From: Syngnathus acus
Taxonomy: Eukaryota; Chordata; Actinopteri; Syngnathiformes; Syngnathidae
Assembly: GCF_901709675.1 (NCBI RefSeq)
Contig: NC_051091.1
Location: 14,390,467 to 14,454,466, forward strand
Direction: 5' to 3'
Length of the DNA stretch: 64,000 nucleotides
Shown here: one piece after another, positions 10,175 to 19,910 of the stretch
Layout of the letters: every line of letters begins with the position of its first letter
Position numbering within the stretch: position 1 is the first letter of the stretch
Notes under the pieces: model-generated
Told to the model about the DNA's origin: nothing
The model's database searches: none
Seen by the model: the letters and a program-made list of their open reading frames with translations, nothing else
Translations under genes and position numbers: made by a program

Positions 10175-10540
10175 AAAAGTGTTTTGTGGTCTGATGAGTC
10201 AACTTTTCAAATTGTTTTTGGAAACACTGGTCCTCCTGACCAAAGAGGAAGCGGACCATCCGGACTGTTATCAACGTAAAGTTCAAAAGCCAGCATCTGT
10301 GATGGTATGGGGGTGCATTAGTTCCCATGGCATTGGTGACTTACATTTCTGTGAAGGCAACATAAATGTTGAAAAGTACAGACAACATTTTGCACGGAAC
10401 ATCTTAGACCAGGGGTGGGCAAACTATATGACTTGCGGGCCGAATTGGGTTCTAAATTTTGAGGCTGAACCAGGAGCAGATGGATGTAGTGTTTGTGTGA
10501 AGTAATAGAAATAACATATAAAGGTCATTGCATAAAAGGT

Positions 10541-10861
10541 TCTGAAGGACACTTCCCACCCTGGCCACTCCCTTTTCGAACTGTTGCCATCAGGCAGACG
10601 CTACAGATTAATTAGGTCGAGGACTAGCAGATTCGCCAACAGTTTTTACCCTACAGCGGTAGTCACATTGAATGCAGCTAAACGTAAATGATTATGTCTG
10701 TGTATGTTCTTCTGTGGGTTTTTAGCTTGTTTTTTTTATCTTTTTATTCTATTTATTCTATTTCTTTTTTATCGCATGCGCGGATCGGTTGGCACTTTTT
10801 AAATTTCGTTGTACATGTGACAATGACAAATAAAGATCTATTCTATTCTATTCTATTTACT
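10541..10861 (+). mobile_element. Rex1-like LINE 3' end with (TTCTA)n tail
   Basis: This is a 5'-truncated tail encoding HPGHSLFELLPSGRRYR, SRTSRFANSFYPTAVV and ending in AAKRK and a stop at about 10691. A 170-bp 3' UTR with AATAAAG and a TATTCTATTCTATT microsatellite follows. It lies in hAT copy 2, where about 8 bp of target appear to have been lost. It is the intact version of the 3' end that is truncated in copy B at 4478. Confidence 0.8.
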
Positions 10862-11084
10862 TTTAGTAGGTAGTAAAGCATGGATATTCAAAAAAAGCTT
10901 TTTGAAAACAAATGCATTTATTAACAGCATTAGAAAATATTTCACCAAAAAACTACTATCAGTGATTCTCATTAAATACGACACTGTTATTATGAATAAT
11001 AGTTTCCATCACTTTAGCGCCTGCAGGTCAGATTTATGAAATATGGCTATCTATCCATCCATCCATCCATCCATCTTCTTCCGC

Positions 11085-13523
11085 TTATCCGGGGTCGGGT
11101 CGCGGGGGCAGCAGCTTCAGGAGGGACTCCCAGACTTCCCTCTCCCCAGCTACTTCATCTAGCTCATCCCGGGGGATCCCAAGGCGTTCCCAGGCCAGCC
11201 GAGAGACATAGTCTCTCCAGCGCGTCCTGGGTCGTCCCCGGGGTCTCCTACCGGTGGGACATGCCCGGAACACCTCCCCAGGGAGGCGTCCAGGAGGCAT
11301 CCTGATGAGATGCCCGAGCCACCTCATCTGGCTCCTCTCAACGTGGAGGAGTAGCGACTCTACTCCGAGTCTCTCCCGGATGACCGAACTTCTCACCCTA
11401 TCTCTAAGGGAGAGCCCGGACATCCTGCGGAGAAAACTCATTTCGGCCGCTTGTATCCGGGATCTCGTTCTTTCGGTCACGACCCATAGCTCGTGACCAT
11501 AGGTGAGGGTAGGAGCGTAAATCGACCGGTAAATTGAGAGCTTTGCCTTTTGGCTCAGCTCTCTCTTTACCACGACGGACCGGTACAGAGTCCGCATTAC
11601 TGCCGACGCTGCACCGATCCGCCTGTCGATCTCACGCTCCATCCTCCCCTCACTCGTGAACAAGACCCCAAGATACTTAAACTCCTCCACTTGGGGCAGG
11701 ATCTCATCCCCGATCCGGAGAGGGCATTCCACCCTTTTCCGATCGAGGACCATGGACTCGGATTTGGAGGTGCTGACCCTCATCCCGACCGCTTCACACT
11801 CGGCTGCGAACCGCTCCAGTGAGAGCTGGAGATCACGGCCTGAAGAAGCCAACAGCACAACGTCGTCTGCAAAAAGCAGAGACGCGATGCTGAGGTCCCC
11901 AAACCGGACACCCTCAACGCCTCGGCTGCACCTAGAAATTCTGTCCATAAAAATGATGAACAGAATCGGTGACAAAGGGCAGCCTTGGCGGAGTCCAACC
12001 CTCACTGGGAACGAATCCGACTTACTGCCGGAAATGCGGACCACACTCTGGCATCGGTGATACAGGGACCGAACCGCCCTTATCAGTTGGCTCGGTACCC
12101 CGTACTCCCGAAGCACCCCCCACAGAACCTCCCGAGGGACACGGTCGAACGCCTTCTCCAAGTCCACAAAACACATGTGGACTGGTTGGGCGAACTCCCA
12201 TGCACCCTCGAGGATCCTGTTGAGGGTGAAGAGCTGGTCCACTGTTCCACGGCCAGGACGAAAGCCACACTGTTCCTCCTGAATCCGAGGTTCGACCTCC
12301 CGACGGACCCTCCTCTCCAGCACCCCTGAATAGACCTTACCAGGGAGGCTGAGGAGTGTAATTCCCCTGTAATTGGAACACACCCTCCGGTCCCCCTTCT
12401 TAAAGAGGGGAACCACCACCCCAGTCTGCCAATCCAGAGGCACTGTCCCCGATGTCCACGCGATGCTGTAGAGACGTGTCAGCCATGACAGCCCCACAAC
12501 ATCCAGAGCCCTTAAGAAATCCGGGCGGATCTCATCCACCCCCGGGGCCTTGCCACCGAGGAGTTTTTTAACTACCTCAGTGACTTCAACCCCAGAGATT
12601 GGAGAGTCCGCCTCAGAGTCCCCAGGCCCTGCTTCCACAATGGAAGGCGTGTCGGTGGAATTGAGGAGGTCTTCGAAGTATTCTCCCCACCGACACACGA
12701 CGTCCCGAGTCGAGGTCAGCAGCACGCCATCTCCACTGTAAACAGTGTTGACGTTGCACTGCTTCCCCCTCCTGAGACGCCGGATGGTGGACCAGAATTT
12801 CCTCGAAGCCGTCCGGAAGTCATTCTCCATGGCCTCGCCGAACTCCTCCCACGCCCGGGTTTTTGCCTCAGCAACCGCCGAAGCCGCGTTCCGCTTGGCC
12901 ACCCGGTACCTGTCAGCTGCCTCCGGAGTCCCGCAGGCCAAAACGGCCCGATAGGACTCCTTCTTCAGCTTGACTGCATCCCTTACCGCCGGTGTCCACC
13001 AGCGGGTTCGGGGATTGCCGCCACGACAGGCACCAATGACCTTACGGCCACAGCTCCGGTCGGCCGCCTCAACAATGGAGGCGCGGAACAAGGTCCACTC
13101 GGACTCAATGTCCCCCGCCTCCCCCGGGACGTGGGAAAAGCTCTGCCGGAGGTGGGAGTTGAAGCTCTTCCTGACAGGGGATTCCGCCAGACGTTCCCAG
13201 CAGACCCTCACAGAACGTTTGGGTCTGCCAGGTCGGACCGGCATCTTCCCCCACCATCGGAGCCAACCCACCACCAGGTGGTGATCAGTTGACAGCTCCG
13301 CCCCTCTCTTCGCCCGAGTGTCCAAAACATGCGGCCGCAAATCCGATGACACGACTACAAAGTCGATCATCGAACTGCGGCCTAGGGTGTCCTGGTGCCA
13401 AGTGCACACATGGACACCCTTATGTTTGAACATGGTGTTCATTATTGAAAATCCGTGTCGAGCACAGAAGTCCAACAATAGAACACCGCTCGGGTTCAGA
13501 TCGGGGGGGGCCGTTCCTCCCAA
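11085..13523 (-). CDS. Rex3-like reverse transcriptase (812-residue ORF)
   Basis: This open frame of 812 residues runs from just after the frameshift to the end of the element. In order: the rest of the endonuclease ([44 protein letters not shown]), a linker, then RT motifs [46 protein letters not shown] (motif A), [13 protein letters not shown] and [12 protein letters not shown] (catalytic FADD). After RT come [46 protein letters not shown] and [11 protein letters not shown]. The annotated Met is internal, because the true protein begins upstream in the other frame. The C-terminal 451 residues differ from copy 2 (31211-32569) at about 13 positions, roughly 97% identity by eye. Confidence 0.9.
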   Translation of the reverse strand: MGGTAPPDLNPSGVLLLDFCARHGFSIMNTMFKHKGVHVCTWHQDTLGRSSMIDFVVVSSDLRPHVLDTRAKRGAELSTDHHLVVGWLRWWGKMPVRPGRPKRSVRVCWERLAESPVRKSFNSHLRQSFSHVPGEAGDIESEWTLFRASIVEAADRSCGRKVIGACRGGNPRTRWWTPAVRDAVKLKKESYRAVLACGTPEAADRYRVAKRNAASAVAEAKTRAWEEFGEAMENDFRTASRKFWSTIRRLRRGKQCNVNTVYSGDGVLLTSTRDVVCRWGEYFEDLLNSTDTPSIVEAGPGDSEADSPISGVEVTEVVKKLLGGKAPGVDEIRPDFLRALDVVGLSWLTRLYSIAWTSGTVPLDWQTGVVVPLFKKGDRRVCSNYRGITLLSLPGKVYSGVLERRVRREVEPRIQEEQCGFRPGRGTVDQLFTLNRILEGAWEFAQPVHMCFVDLEKAFDRVPREVLWGVLREYGVPSQLIRAVRSLYHRCQSVVRISGSKSDSFPVRVGLRQGCPLSPILFIIFMDRISRCSRGVEGVRFGDLSIASLLFADDVVLLASSGRDLQLSLERFAAECEAVGMRVSTSKSESMVLDRKRVECPLRIGDEILPQVEEFKYLGVLFTSEGRMEREIDRRIGAASAVMRTLYRSVVVKRELSQKAKLSIYRSIYAPTLTYGHELWVVTERTRSRIQAAEMSFLRRMSGLSLRDRVRSSVIRERLGVESLLLHVERSQMRWLGHLIRMPPGRLPGEVFRACPTGRRPRGRPRTRWRDYVSRLAWERLGIPRDELDEVAGEREVWESLLKLLPPRPDPG

Positions 13524-14265
13524 TCACGCCCTTCCAGGTCTCACTGTCATTGCCCACGTGAGCATTGAAGTCACCCAGTAGAACGACGGAGTCCCTAGAA
13601 GGAGCGCTCTCCAGCACTTCCTCCAGGGACTCCAAGAAGGGTGGGTACTCTGAGCTGCCGTTTGGTGCATAGACACAAACAACAGTCAGGACCCGTCCCC
13701 CCACCCGAAGGCGGAGGGAGGCTACCCTCTCGTTCACCGGGGTGAACCCCAATGTGCAGGCGCCCAGCCGGGGGGCAATAAGTATACCCACACCTGCTCG
13801 ACGCCTCTCACCGTGGGCAACTCCAGAGTGGAAGAGAGTCCAGCCCCTCTCGAGAGGGCTTGTACCGGAACCCAAACTGTGCGTGGAGGCAAGTCCGACT
13901 ATATCTAGTCGGAACTTTTCTGCCTCGCACACCAGCTCGGGCTCCTTTCCAGCCAGAGAGGTGACATTCCATGTCCCAAGAGCCAGCTTCTGCAGCCGGG
14001 GATCAGACCGCCAAGGTCCCTGCCTTTGGCCGCCGCCCAGCTTGCAATGCACCCGACCCCTTTGGCCCCTCCCACAGGTGGTGAGCCCATGGGAAGGGGG
14101 ACCCACGTTTCCTTTTCGGGCTGAGCCCGGCCGGGCCCCATGGGCGAAGGCCCGGCCACCAGACGCTCGCCTTCGAGCCCCGCCTCCAGGCCTGGCTCCA
14201 GAGGGGGGCCCCGGTGACCCGCGTCCGGGCGAGGGAAAACGTGATCCATTAATTTTTTTCATCAT
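13420..14265 (-). pseudogene. Rex3-like endonuclease domain, frameshifted from RT
   Basis: This ORF starts [16 protein letters not shown] and has a proline/glycine/arginine-rich leader, then the endonuclease: [71 protein letters not shown]. It should continue into the 812-residue frame, but a C run of eight (minus strand, about 13503-13510) has one base too many, so the last residues before its stop are out of frame. The third copy has a run in which the reading stays in frame, which supports an indel here. This is the only clear lesion in the element. Confidence 0.85.
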
Positions 14266-14445
14266 AAGGGGCTGATGAGCCGTGCTTTGTCTGGCCCCTC
14301 ACCTAGGACCCGTTTGCCATGGGTGACCCTACCAGGGGCATGAAGCCCCAGACAACATGGCTCCTAGGATCATAGGGGCACGCAAACCCCTCCACCACGA
14401 TAAGGTGACGACTCACGGAGGGGATGGCTATCTAATGAGGCGAAA

Positions 14446-14763
14446 TCACATCAAACGGCAAACGTGACCAAATACATCATCTTGAAGAATCAGTGAAAGA
14501 ATACATCTACATAAAGTAATAAAGAAATCAATATATTTTTGCGCTCCCTTTTTTGCTAGTGCATCATGGTCTGGAGTAAAATTTGTTGTGGTAATTCTTA
14601 GGATAGAGCCGAGGTGTCGGTCCGTTAACCTAGATCTGTGACGGGTTTTGTTGACGTTCATGTGGCTGAACGTCTGCTCACACACGTAGGTCGAGCCAAA
14701 TTGTCCACTCTTTTTTAACACTCGGCACTCAGTGTCCACCTTTCTTTTCCTCGGGCCACTCAT
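14446..14763 (-). CDS. hAT start-to-end fusion ORF, 105 residues, intact
   Basis: The ORF begins MSGPRKRKVDTECRVLKKSG and fuses to YVCEQTFSHMNVNKT, RSRLTDRHLGSILRITTT and PDHDALAKKGAQ, the C-terminal hAT dimerisation region. It then runs through IDFFITLCRCILSLILQ to a stop. Unlike the other copies it is uninterrupted across the fusion. It contains basic N-terminal residues and the dimerisation segment but no catalytic core. Function is unknown; it could be just a passive deletion derivative. Confidence 0.55.
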   Translation of the reverse strand: MSGPRKRKVDTECRVLKKSGQFGSTYVCEQTFSHMNVNKTRHRSRLTDRHLGSILRITTTNFTPDHDALAKKGAQKYIDFFITLCRCILSLILQDDVFGHVCRLM

Positions 14764-14983
14764 TTTAATGGAAGGATTCCAGGGGAAGGTTTGTGGGTGG
14801 CATTAGCGTAAAACTGTATCTGAAAGCCCAGCGCGCGAATTACGAGAATGCTGACGTCACAGCCCACACTTGAAATTCGGCACTGATGGAAATAGAGCGT
14901 GGAGTGCGCCGGGTCCGTACTACTTAGTACGTACACGCAATTGTGAGTGTGCACCGAGCTTTCTGACACGGCTTCCGGGAGTA

Positions 14984-16147
14984 CCGTAATTTCCGGACTA
15001 TAAACCGCATCGGACTATAAGCCGCACCAGCTAAAATCCGGGGATATTTTAGTTTTTTTTCTTATATAAGCCGCACCGGACTATAAGCCGCACGTGCACA
15101 CGAGTTTTTTTACAAAGAAAGACATTACACAGAAAGCCTTTTTAAAGTTTTAATAACATACTTTAACATGTCTTTCTAAACATTGCCTGTGACGCAGCAG
15201 TAGTACCGCAGCAACATGGAAGTGTGCACGCGAGTTATTAACAAAGAAAGACTGGACACAGAAAGCTTTTTTAAAGTTTTAATAACATACCTTAACATTT
15301 CTTTCCAAACACTGCCTGTGACGCGGCAGTAATACCGCAGCAACACGGAAGTAACACAGCACTAATAGGGTTTGATTAAATAAAACATACCGGTAAAAGT
15401 CACTGAGACGCGGTGGTAACAGCAGCAACACGGTAGCACAACACTAACAGGGCTGATTAAAAAAGCATACAAGTAAAAAGTAAAAAAAAGAGCTTCATCG
15501 TCTTCATCTTCCTCCTGTGCATTGAAACCATCGAAGTCTTCCGATTGGAATAGCGTTAGTTATCCTTTGCCACACACTTTCTCAGTATCTCTTTCGTCGT
15601 CGGTTTTATGCATTTCTTCTAGCATTTTCCATGATGAGGGTCTGTTCATGCTAATTTTATTCATGCACGAAGCGTTAAATTACATTAAACTAGCGAGCGA
15701 CACGTATAGCTCCAGAGTAGACGGGACCACGAAATAAAGAAAAGGGTGATGCAACACAATGTCATCAACATCGACTGCCTTTAGCTTAAAAGCGGCATCA
15801 TATGCATTTCTTTTGTCCCCCATAATGACGGTTTGTGTATAAAAGCTTCCTTTCAGTAATGTCCGTCTTGATCTCGTTCTGTCTCTTCTTTGTGTGAATT
15901 ATACGGCACTATTTGCCTGGCGGATGGGCATGCGATCAACACACCACTTTTCTCCCCAGTGACCGTGTCCATATATCCCTCCGCCCAGCAAAGCGGTGCC
16001 GCACAACTCGCCTTTTTACGAGTGTATAAAAGTGATCAAGTCATCACAAAAATCACGGAAAAATTCCTATATAAGCCGCACCGGACTGTAAACCGCAGGG
16101 TTCAAAATTTGAGAAAAAAGTTGCGGCTTATAGTCCGAAATTTACGG
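14984..16147. mobile_element. TA-inserting MITE, CCGTAATTTCCGG family
   Basis: The ends are CCGTAATTTCCGGACTATAA at the left and the inverse TTATAGTCCGAAATTTACGG at the right, with TA on both sides. The host hAT at 34325-34340 shows the uninterrupted site (GGGAGTAAATGC), proving a 2-bp TA duplication and the exact ends. Length is 1164 bp. Subterminal repeats of GGACTATAAGCCGCACC occur several times at each end. The interior contains two diverged tandem copies (about 15090-15210 and 15220-15370) of an ACAAAGAAAGAC...CTTTTTTAAAGTTTTAATAACATAC unit. No transposase is found. Confidence 0.85.
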
Positions 16148-16324
16148 TAAATGCGCAGGTGGGCGCGTTCCCATCTACTGGGGAAACATAGTAATTGCTG
16201 GGAAAATGACCCAAAAAAAAATGTACTCATACAATTTGACCAATACAATCAGATTTGGCGGGCCGGATTAAACGGCGCCGTGGGCCAGATGCGGCCTGGG
16301 GGACGTAGTTTGTCTGTCTTAGAC

Positions 16325-16499
16325 AAAGGTTAGATGCCATGGGCAAAACCCAACAAATTCTGCGCATGATGGGGCAAAAGAAACCTGTGAATAGTCTAGT
16401 TGCTGGGGGTCTGGTAGTTGCTGCACTGGATGTAAAGCAATTCATAGACTTACCGGAGACTTGTACTCAGCAGGAAATCCCTCTTAGCATGGAGCATAT
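16325..16499. other. unassigned sequence right of hAT copy 2
   Basis: About 175 bp follow the hAT target duplication. A continuation of the interrupted Tc1-like transposase would be expected but I cannot recognise it with confidence. No gene is seen. Confidence 0.3.
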
Positions 16500-16600
16500 C
16501 AAGTCCAGTAGCCAGTTGCAGAGGTAGGTACTAAGGCCCAGCTTGTCGAGTTTGCAGATGAGTCGCTGTGGTACAATGGTGTTGAATGCAGAACTGAGGA
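16500..16600 (-). pseudogene. short Rex1-like RT fragment
   Basis: The minus strand reads [20 protein letters not shown] and [14 protein letters not shown], the RT motif A region of the Rex1-like LINE that is intact at 53530-53635. Both ends break abruptly into unrelated sequence, so it is a roughly 100-bp scrap. The following 270 bp (16601-16870) hold nothing I recognise. Confidence 0.7.
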
Positions 16601-17022
16601 GTCTTGGTAAAAAAACGGAATAATAAGGTTGCTTATTGTTGCAGAAAAGTAGCATTAAAAAAAGTCAATTAATAGATTTGGAATAAACAGTACAATGGGT
16701 AAAAACAGCGTGATCAGATATTTTTTGCTCAGTGGATCTGAATAGGTAGAAACGTATTAATGTGAAACTTAAAATTTTATGATTGAACAATTGAACTTTT
16801 GGATTCAGTCAGCAGCAGACTGAATTGCTAAATTGCTTAATTTACCACATCACTATGACAGAAATTTATTTCACATCAGAATCAGCTTTATAGAGGCTTT
16901 GCAGCTGACGTCATCAAGCTACCCACATTAGCTTGGCGGCCATCTTGGCGGTCAACTTTTCAGTGCCGGTCAACGACTCACACACGCTTTCTTGTTATAT
17001 CTGCTGCTATTTGAGCTTAAAA

Positions 17023-17200
17023 ATGCTGGATACCTGCTGTGCTGTTGGATGTAGCAATAGACGAGGCGATAAACCAAATCTTAGCTTCTATAGATTTCCG
17101 GCGAACATGAAAAAACGTGATAAATGGATCGCGGATATTCGTCGTGAACGATGGAAACCTACGATTTACACAAGGATATGCAATGAGGACTTCATATCAG
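17023..17200 (+). pseudogene. THAP zinc-finger exon of transposase
   Basis: The exon starts MLDTCCAVGCSNRRGD and contains LSFYRFPANMKKRDKWIADI, RERWKPTIYTRICNEDF and ISG, ending at a splice donor GTATGT at 17201. The spacing of Cys-x4-Cys, a Trp, and a later Cys fits the C2CH THAP finger, a site-specific DNA-binding domain used by P-like and ISL2EU transposases and by vertebrate THAP proteins. In the usual THAP the second pair is C..H; here the position after Asn-Glu-Asp is Phe, so the final His appears replaced (usual CSEHF, here CNEDF). No later exons survive inside the element. Confidence 0.75.
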
Positions 17201-17767
17201 GTATGTAAACAAACTATTCACCCCTGATTTGTTTCACAAAATGTGAAATAATACAATATGGGATGATACAAATATGATTGTTGAAAATGCTGGGTGCATT
17301 TTTAGAAAGGCAGCAAGAGCAGCAAGGCAGGGAATGGGATGATTTCTTCAGTTCACCCCCCCGTTTTTATTTTGTGTTTATTTTTTCATGATGCTTCATC
17401 TGATTGGCTTGAAAACGTTATCAATGTAAATATTGAACTTCATATTGGAATTGAACAATTAATTCTCGAGTGAATGCATTAGGAAATTTCCCAAAAAATT
17501 ATTATGAACCTTGTGAAACAATTTTTTTTTAATGTAGCATTTTTTAACAAGAGGGTTTTTGTTACTTCATTTGGCACAAGGTAAAATCTACATTGGTAAA
17601 GTTTTCAAGCCATTGGCACAAGGTTAAAATTTTTATTGGTTAAGTTTTCAAGCCAATCAGATGTGGCATCATGCAAAAATAAACAAAAAATAAAAATGGT
17701 AGCAACTTGAACAGACAGGTACAGTATCTGAATGATTTCACTCTATTCAGTTTTTTAATATGTCAAG

Positions 17768-17986
17768 TTATGAAATGCCATTACAAAACAAATCGACGAG
17801 GTAATTATAAATATCTGGATATGAGAGTTCAGGCAGGTCGGCTGTTGCAAAATGCTCGGGCGATTTTAGCATGCTTTTCGGTAAAAGGTACGGATCCGTT
17901 GTGCCAACAAGATTCAACTTCTCTCTGTAACGTTTCTTGGATTCTTCATCCAAATGCCCAACTTCGTTGGATAGCAAATCAGCCAT
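17768..17986 (-). pseudogene. N-terminal exon of YqaJ-associated transposon protein
   Basis: The minus-strand ORF begins MADLLSNEVGHLDEESKKRY and contains LPELSYPDIYNYLVD, a start resembling the YqaJ-exonuclease-associated proteins of fish ISL2EU elements. Only the first exon remains; nothing of the nuclease domain is present. Product assignment is from family recollection and the convergent position opposite the THAP exon. Confidence 0.5.
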
Positions 17987-19190
17987 AATTCGGATGAAAT
18001 CGGTGAAAATGTAGCGCAGAAATCAAACAATCTATACAAACACGTAGGAACGAGCTGACGAGTTGACCGCCAAGATGGCGGCATAACACAAAATCACGTG
18101 ATAAAACCACGTGACTGCAAAGCCTCTATTGACCAAGTTTGTGCATGCCAAACAGGAAATTTGACTCCAGTTGATCTCAGCCTCTGTACAACATTTAAGT
18201 GACTGACAACATCCAGGTAACTAAAAACATTTAAGTGGTGAGAGCAGGAAGTTATTGCAGTGATGTCTCTGAGTCTCCATGAGTGGTATGAGTTTATCAG
18301 AGCGACAGCCTGGGGGAAGAAGCTGTGTCTGTGTCTGCTGGTTTTGGTATGCAGCGCTCTGTAACGCCGTCCCGAAGGGAGTAGTTTGAACAAACTGTGA
18401 CCTGGGTGAGAAGGGTCTGCAGACATGTTACTTGCACATTTCCTGGTCCTGGACAGGTACAAGTCTGATAGATGGGAGGTTGGTCCCGATTATCTTTTCT
18501 GCAGACCGGATTGTCCGTTGCAGTCTGTGCATGTCTTGTTTGGTGGCCGATCCAAACCAGACAGTGATGGAGATGCAGAGAATAGACTGGATGATGGCAG
18601 TGTAGAAGGTCTTCAGCAGCTCCTGTGGCAAGTTGAACTACCTGAGCTGTCTCAGAAAGTACAACCTCTGCTGGGCCTTCTTCCGGACAGAGTCTATGTG
18701 GCCGGCCCATTTCAGGTCCCGGGAGATTGTGGATCCCAGGAACTTGAAGGTGTCTGTGGTGGAAATAGCATTACTGAGGATGGTGAGGGGTGGAAGGGGC
18801 GAAGGGTCTCTCCTGAAGTCCACTTTCATCTCCACGGTCTTGAGCGGGTTCAGCTCCAGGTGGTTTTGGCTGCAGCAGTGGACCAGCCGCTCCACCTCCT
18901 GTCTTTCCGCAGTCTCGTCACCGTCCTGGATCAGTCCGATCAGAGTGGTGTCGTCCGCATACTTCAGGAGCTTCACAGAAGAGTCGCCTGAGGAGCAATC
19001 GTTGGTGTAGAGAGAGAAGATCAGTGGGGAGTGTACACGCCCCTGGGGGGCGCCAGTGCTGGTGGTCTGGGTGTCGGATGTGATGGTCCTCAGCCTCACC
19101 TGCTGTCTCCTGTTGGTCAGGAAGCTGATGATCCACTGACAGGTAGAGGCAGGCACCACGAGCTGGATGAGCTTCTATATCAGGAGTGAT

Positions 19191-19638
19191 TGTCACGAAC
19201 GGAGTGCAGAAGATGGAGCAGGGCAACCAAGTGCAGCTTGGACCAGGGTTTATTGCAGCAAACTCAAAAGACAGACTCGGCAAACCGACGTGGCTTAACA
19301 TCAAAACTAACAGGACTGACCGATAAAAACGTGAAACAAAAGACAGGAACCAAACAACCCCGTGGCAGTGACACATGCATTGTCCACATCTCATGCAATG
19401 CTCCGACGGCGAGTGACACACAAACAGAACTTAAATACAACACAGGTAACGAGAGGCAGGTGAGTGTGATTACACTGATCATGGGTACACAGGAAGGGAG
19501 GGGCGAGCACACAGACACACTGACAAACTATGGACATGATCAGGGACACATAGCAAAAGGGGGGACGAGACATGACAGAACCCGAACAGAAACCATGGCA
19601 ACCTAGACACCTAACAAAACTGGGGACGAGACATGACA
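19191..19638 (-). mobile_element. Gypsy-type solo LTR
   Basis: This 448-bp LTR runs (minus strand) TGTCATGTCTCGTCCCC to CCGTTCGTGACA and is flanked by the perfect 5-bp duplication GTGAT (19186-19190 and 19639-19643). An AATAAA polyadenylation signal lies on the minus strand near the 3' end. No internal coding sequence remains, so it formed by LTR-LTR recombination. It disrupts LINE copy C. A relative is at 24842-25272. Confidence 0.85.
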
Positions 19639-19910
19639 GTGATGGTGTTGAACGCCGAGCTGAAGTCCACAAACAGGATCCTGGCATACGTCCCTGGGGT
19701 GTCTAGGTGGCGCAGGGTGTAGTGCAGTCCCATGTTGACCGCATCATCCACCGACTAGTTTGCTCGGTAGGCAAACTGCAGGGGGTCGAGTAGGTGGCCT
19801 GTGATGTCCTTCAGGTGGCTCAACACCAGCCTCTCAAAGGATTTAATGACCACAGATGTCAGGGAGACGGGTCTGTAATCGTTCAATCCTGTGCAGGCGG
19901 GCTTCTTGGC

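Larger units (their letters stand above)
11053..14423 (-). mobile_element. full-length Rex3/RTE-like LINE (copy 1)
   Basis: This 3371-bp minus-strand element is bounded by a perfect 10-bp target duplication ATGGCTATCT (11043-11052 and 14424-14433). The 3' tail is (GATG)n (CATC repeats at 11053-11080), as expected of Rex3/RTE elements. The 5' end lies within the conserved SRHL-VVEGFA leader region. One polyprotein of endonuclease plus RT spans nearly its whole length and is broken only by one extra base in a C8 run at about 13503-13510. It is the best preserved retrotransposon in the window and lies inside hAT copy 2. Confidence 0.9.
10410..16316 (-). mobile_element. hAT transposon copy 2, hosting three further insertions
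   Basis: On the minus strand this matches hAT copy 1. The left end CAGGGGTGGGCAAACT is at 10410. The right end is degenerate (GACGTAGTTTGTCTG) with a few bases of the terminal repeat lost. A perfect 8-bp duplication TCTTAGAC flanks it (10402-10409 and 16317-16324). Inside are a Rex1-like LINE tail (10541-10861), a full-length Rex3-like element (11053-14423) and a TA-inserting MITE (14984-16147). Without these the hAT is about 1.05 kb. Confidence 0.85.
8974..16400 (+). mobile_element. Tc1-like transposon (CAAACCGG family), copy 1, outer shell of nest
   Basis: The left end CAAACCGGATTCAGTTGAAG follows TA at 8972-8973 and matches the family at 26173-28014. The sequence continues at 9650 with the same subterminal block (AATGTAAATAAAAACGAAAT, then ATTCAATTGAATACACTACA) and then a transposase ORF. 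It is interrupted by a LINE tail (9011-9647) and by an hAT (10410-16316) whose 8-bp duplication TCTTAGAC shows the break point. Beyond 16324 I cannot confidently follow the element, and its right terminal repeat is not found. Confidence 0.75.
16892..18127. mobile_element. THAP-encoding ISL2EU-like DNA transposon, deleted
   Basis: Terminal repeats AGAGGCTTTGCAG and CTGCAAAGCCTCT bound 1236 bp, with AT on both sides (16890-16891 and 18128-18129). Subterminal inverted blocks also match (GCCATCTTGGCGGTCAA versus TTGACCGCCAAGATGGC). Removing the element restores a continuous LINE tail, so the ends are exact. Two convergent partial genes remain: a THAP exon at the left on the + strand and another N-terminal exon at the right on the - strand. 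Convergent THAP-transposase and YqaJ-type genes are known from ISL2EU elements; assignment to that superfamily is inference. Confidence 0.75.
16871..19909 (-). mobile_element. Rex1-group LINE (copy C) with two internal insertions
   Basis: This minus-strand LINE has its 3' tail at about 16871-16891 plus 18128 onward: the CAGCTTTA and TTGACCAAGTTTGTGCAT pieces join across a DNA transposon. Coding runs from about 18290 to 19909 and includes TNRRQQVRLRTITSDT, a mutated GAPQGRVHSPLIFSLYTND, YADDTTLIGLIQDGDE (catalytic YADD), LELNPLKTVEMKVDFRR, KAQQRLYFLRQLR and HPGHSLFKLLPSGRRYRAL. A Gypsy solo LTR interrupts it at 19191-19638 and an ERV LTR sits at its left coding boundary (19911). Frameshifts and a TAG within the FAYRANRS motif show decay. 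Confidence 0.8.

Noticed and set aside
11254-14275. Many plus-strand frames of 60-180 residues
   Set aside because: All are antisense to the Rex3-like polyprotein and show no domain of their own; the same holds for 31380-32455 and 51179-52607.
14446-14763. A host microprotein gene
   Set aside because: The ORF is a transposon deletion product with homologues in other hAT copies; no evidence for host recruitment, so only noted as a possibility.
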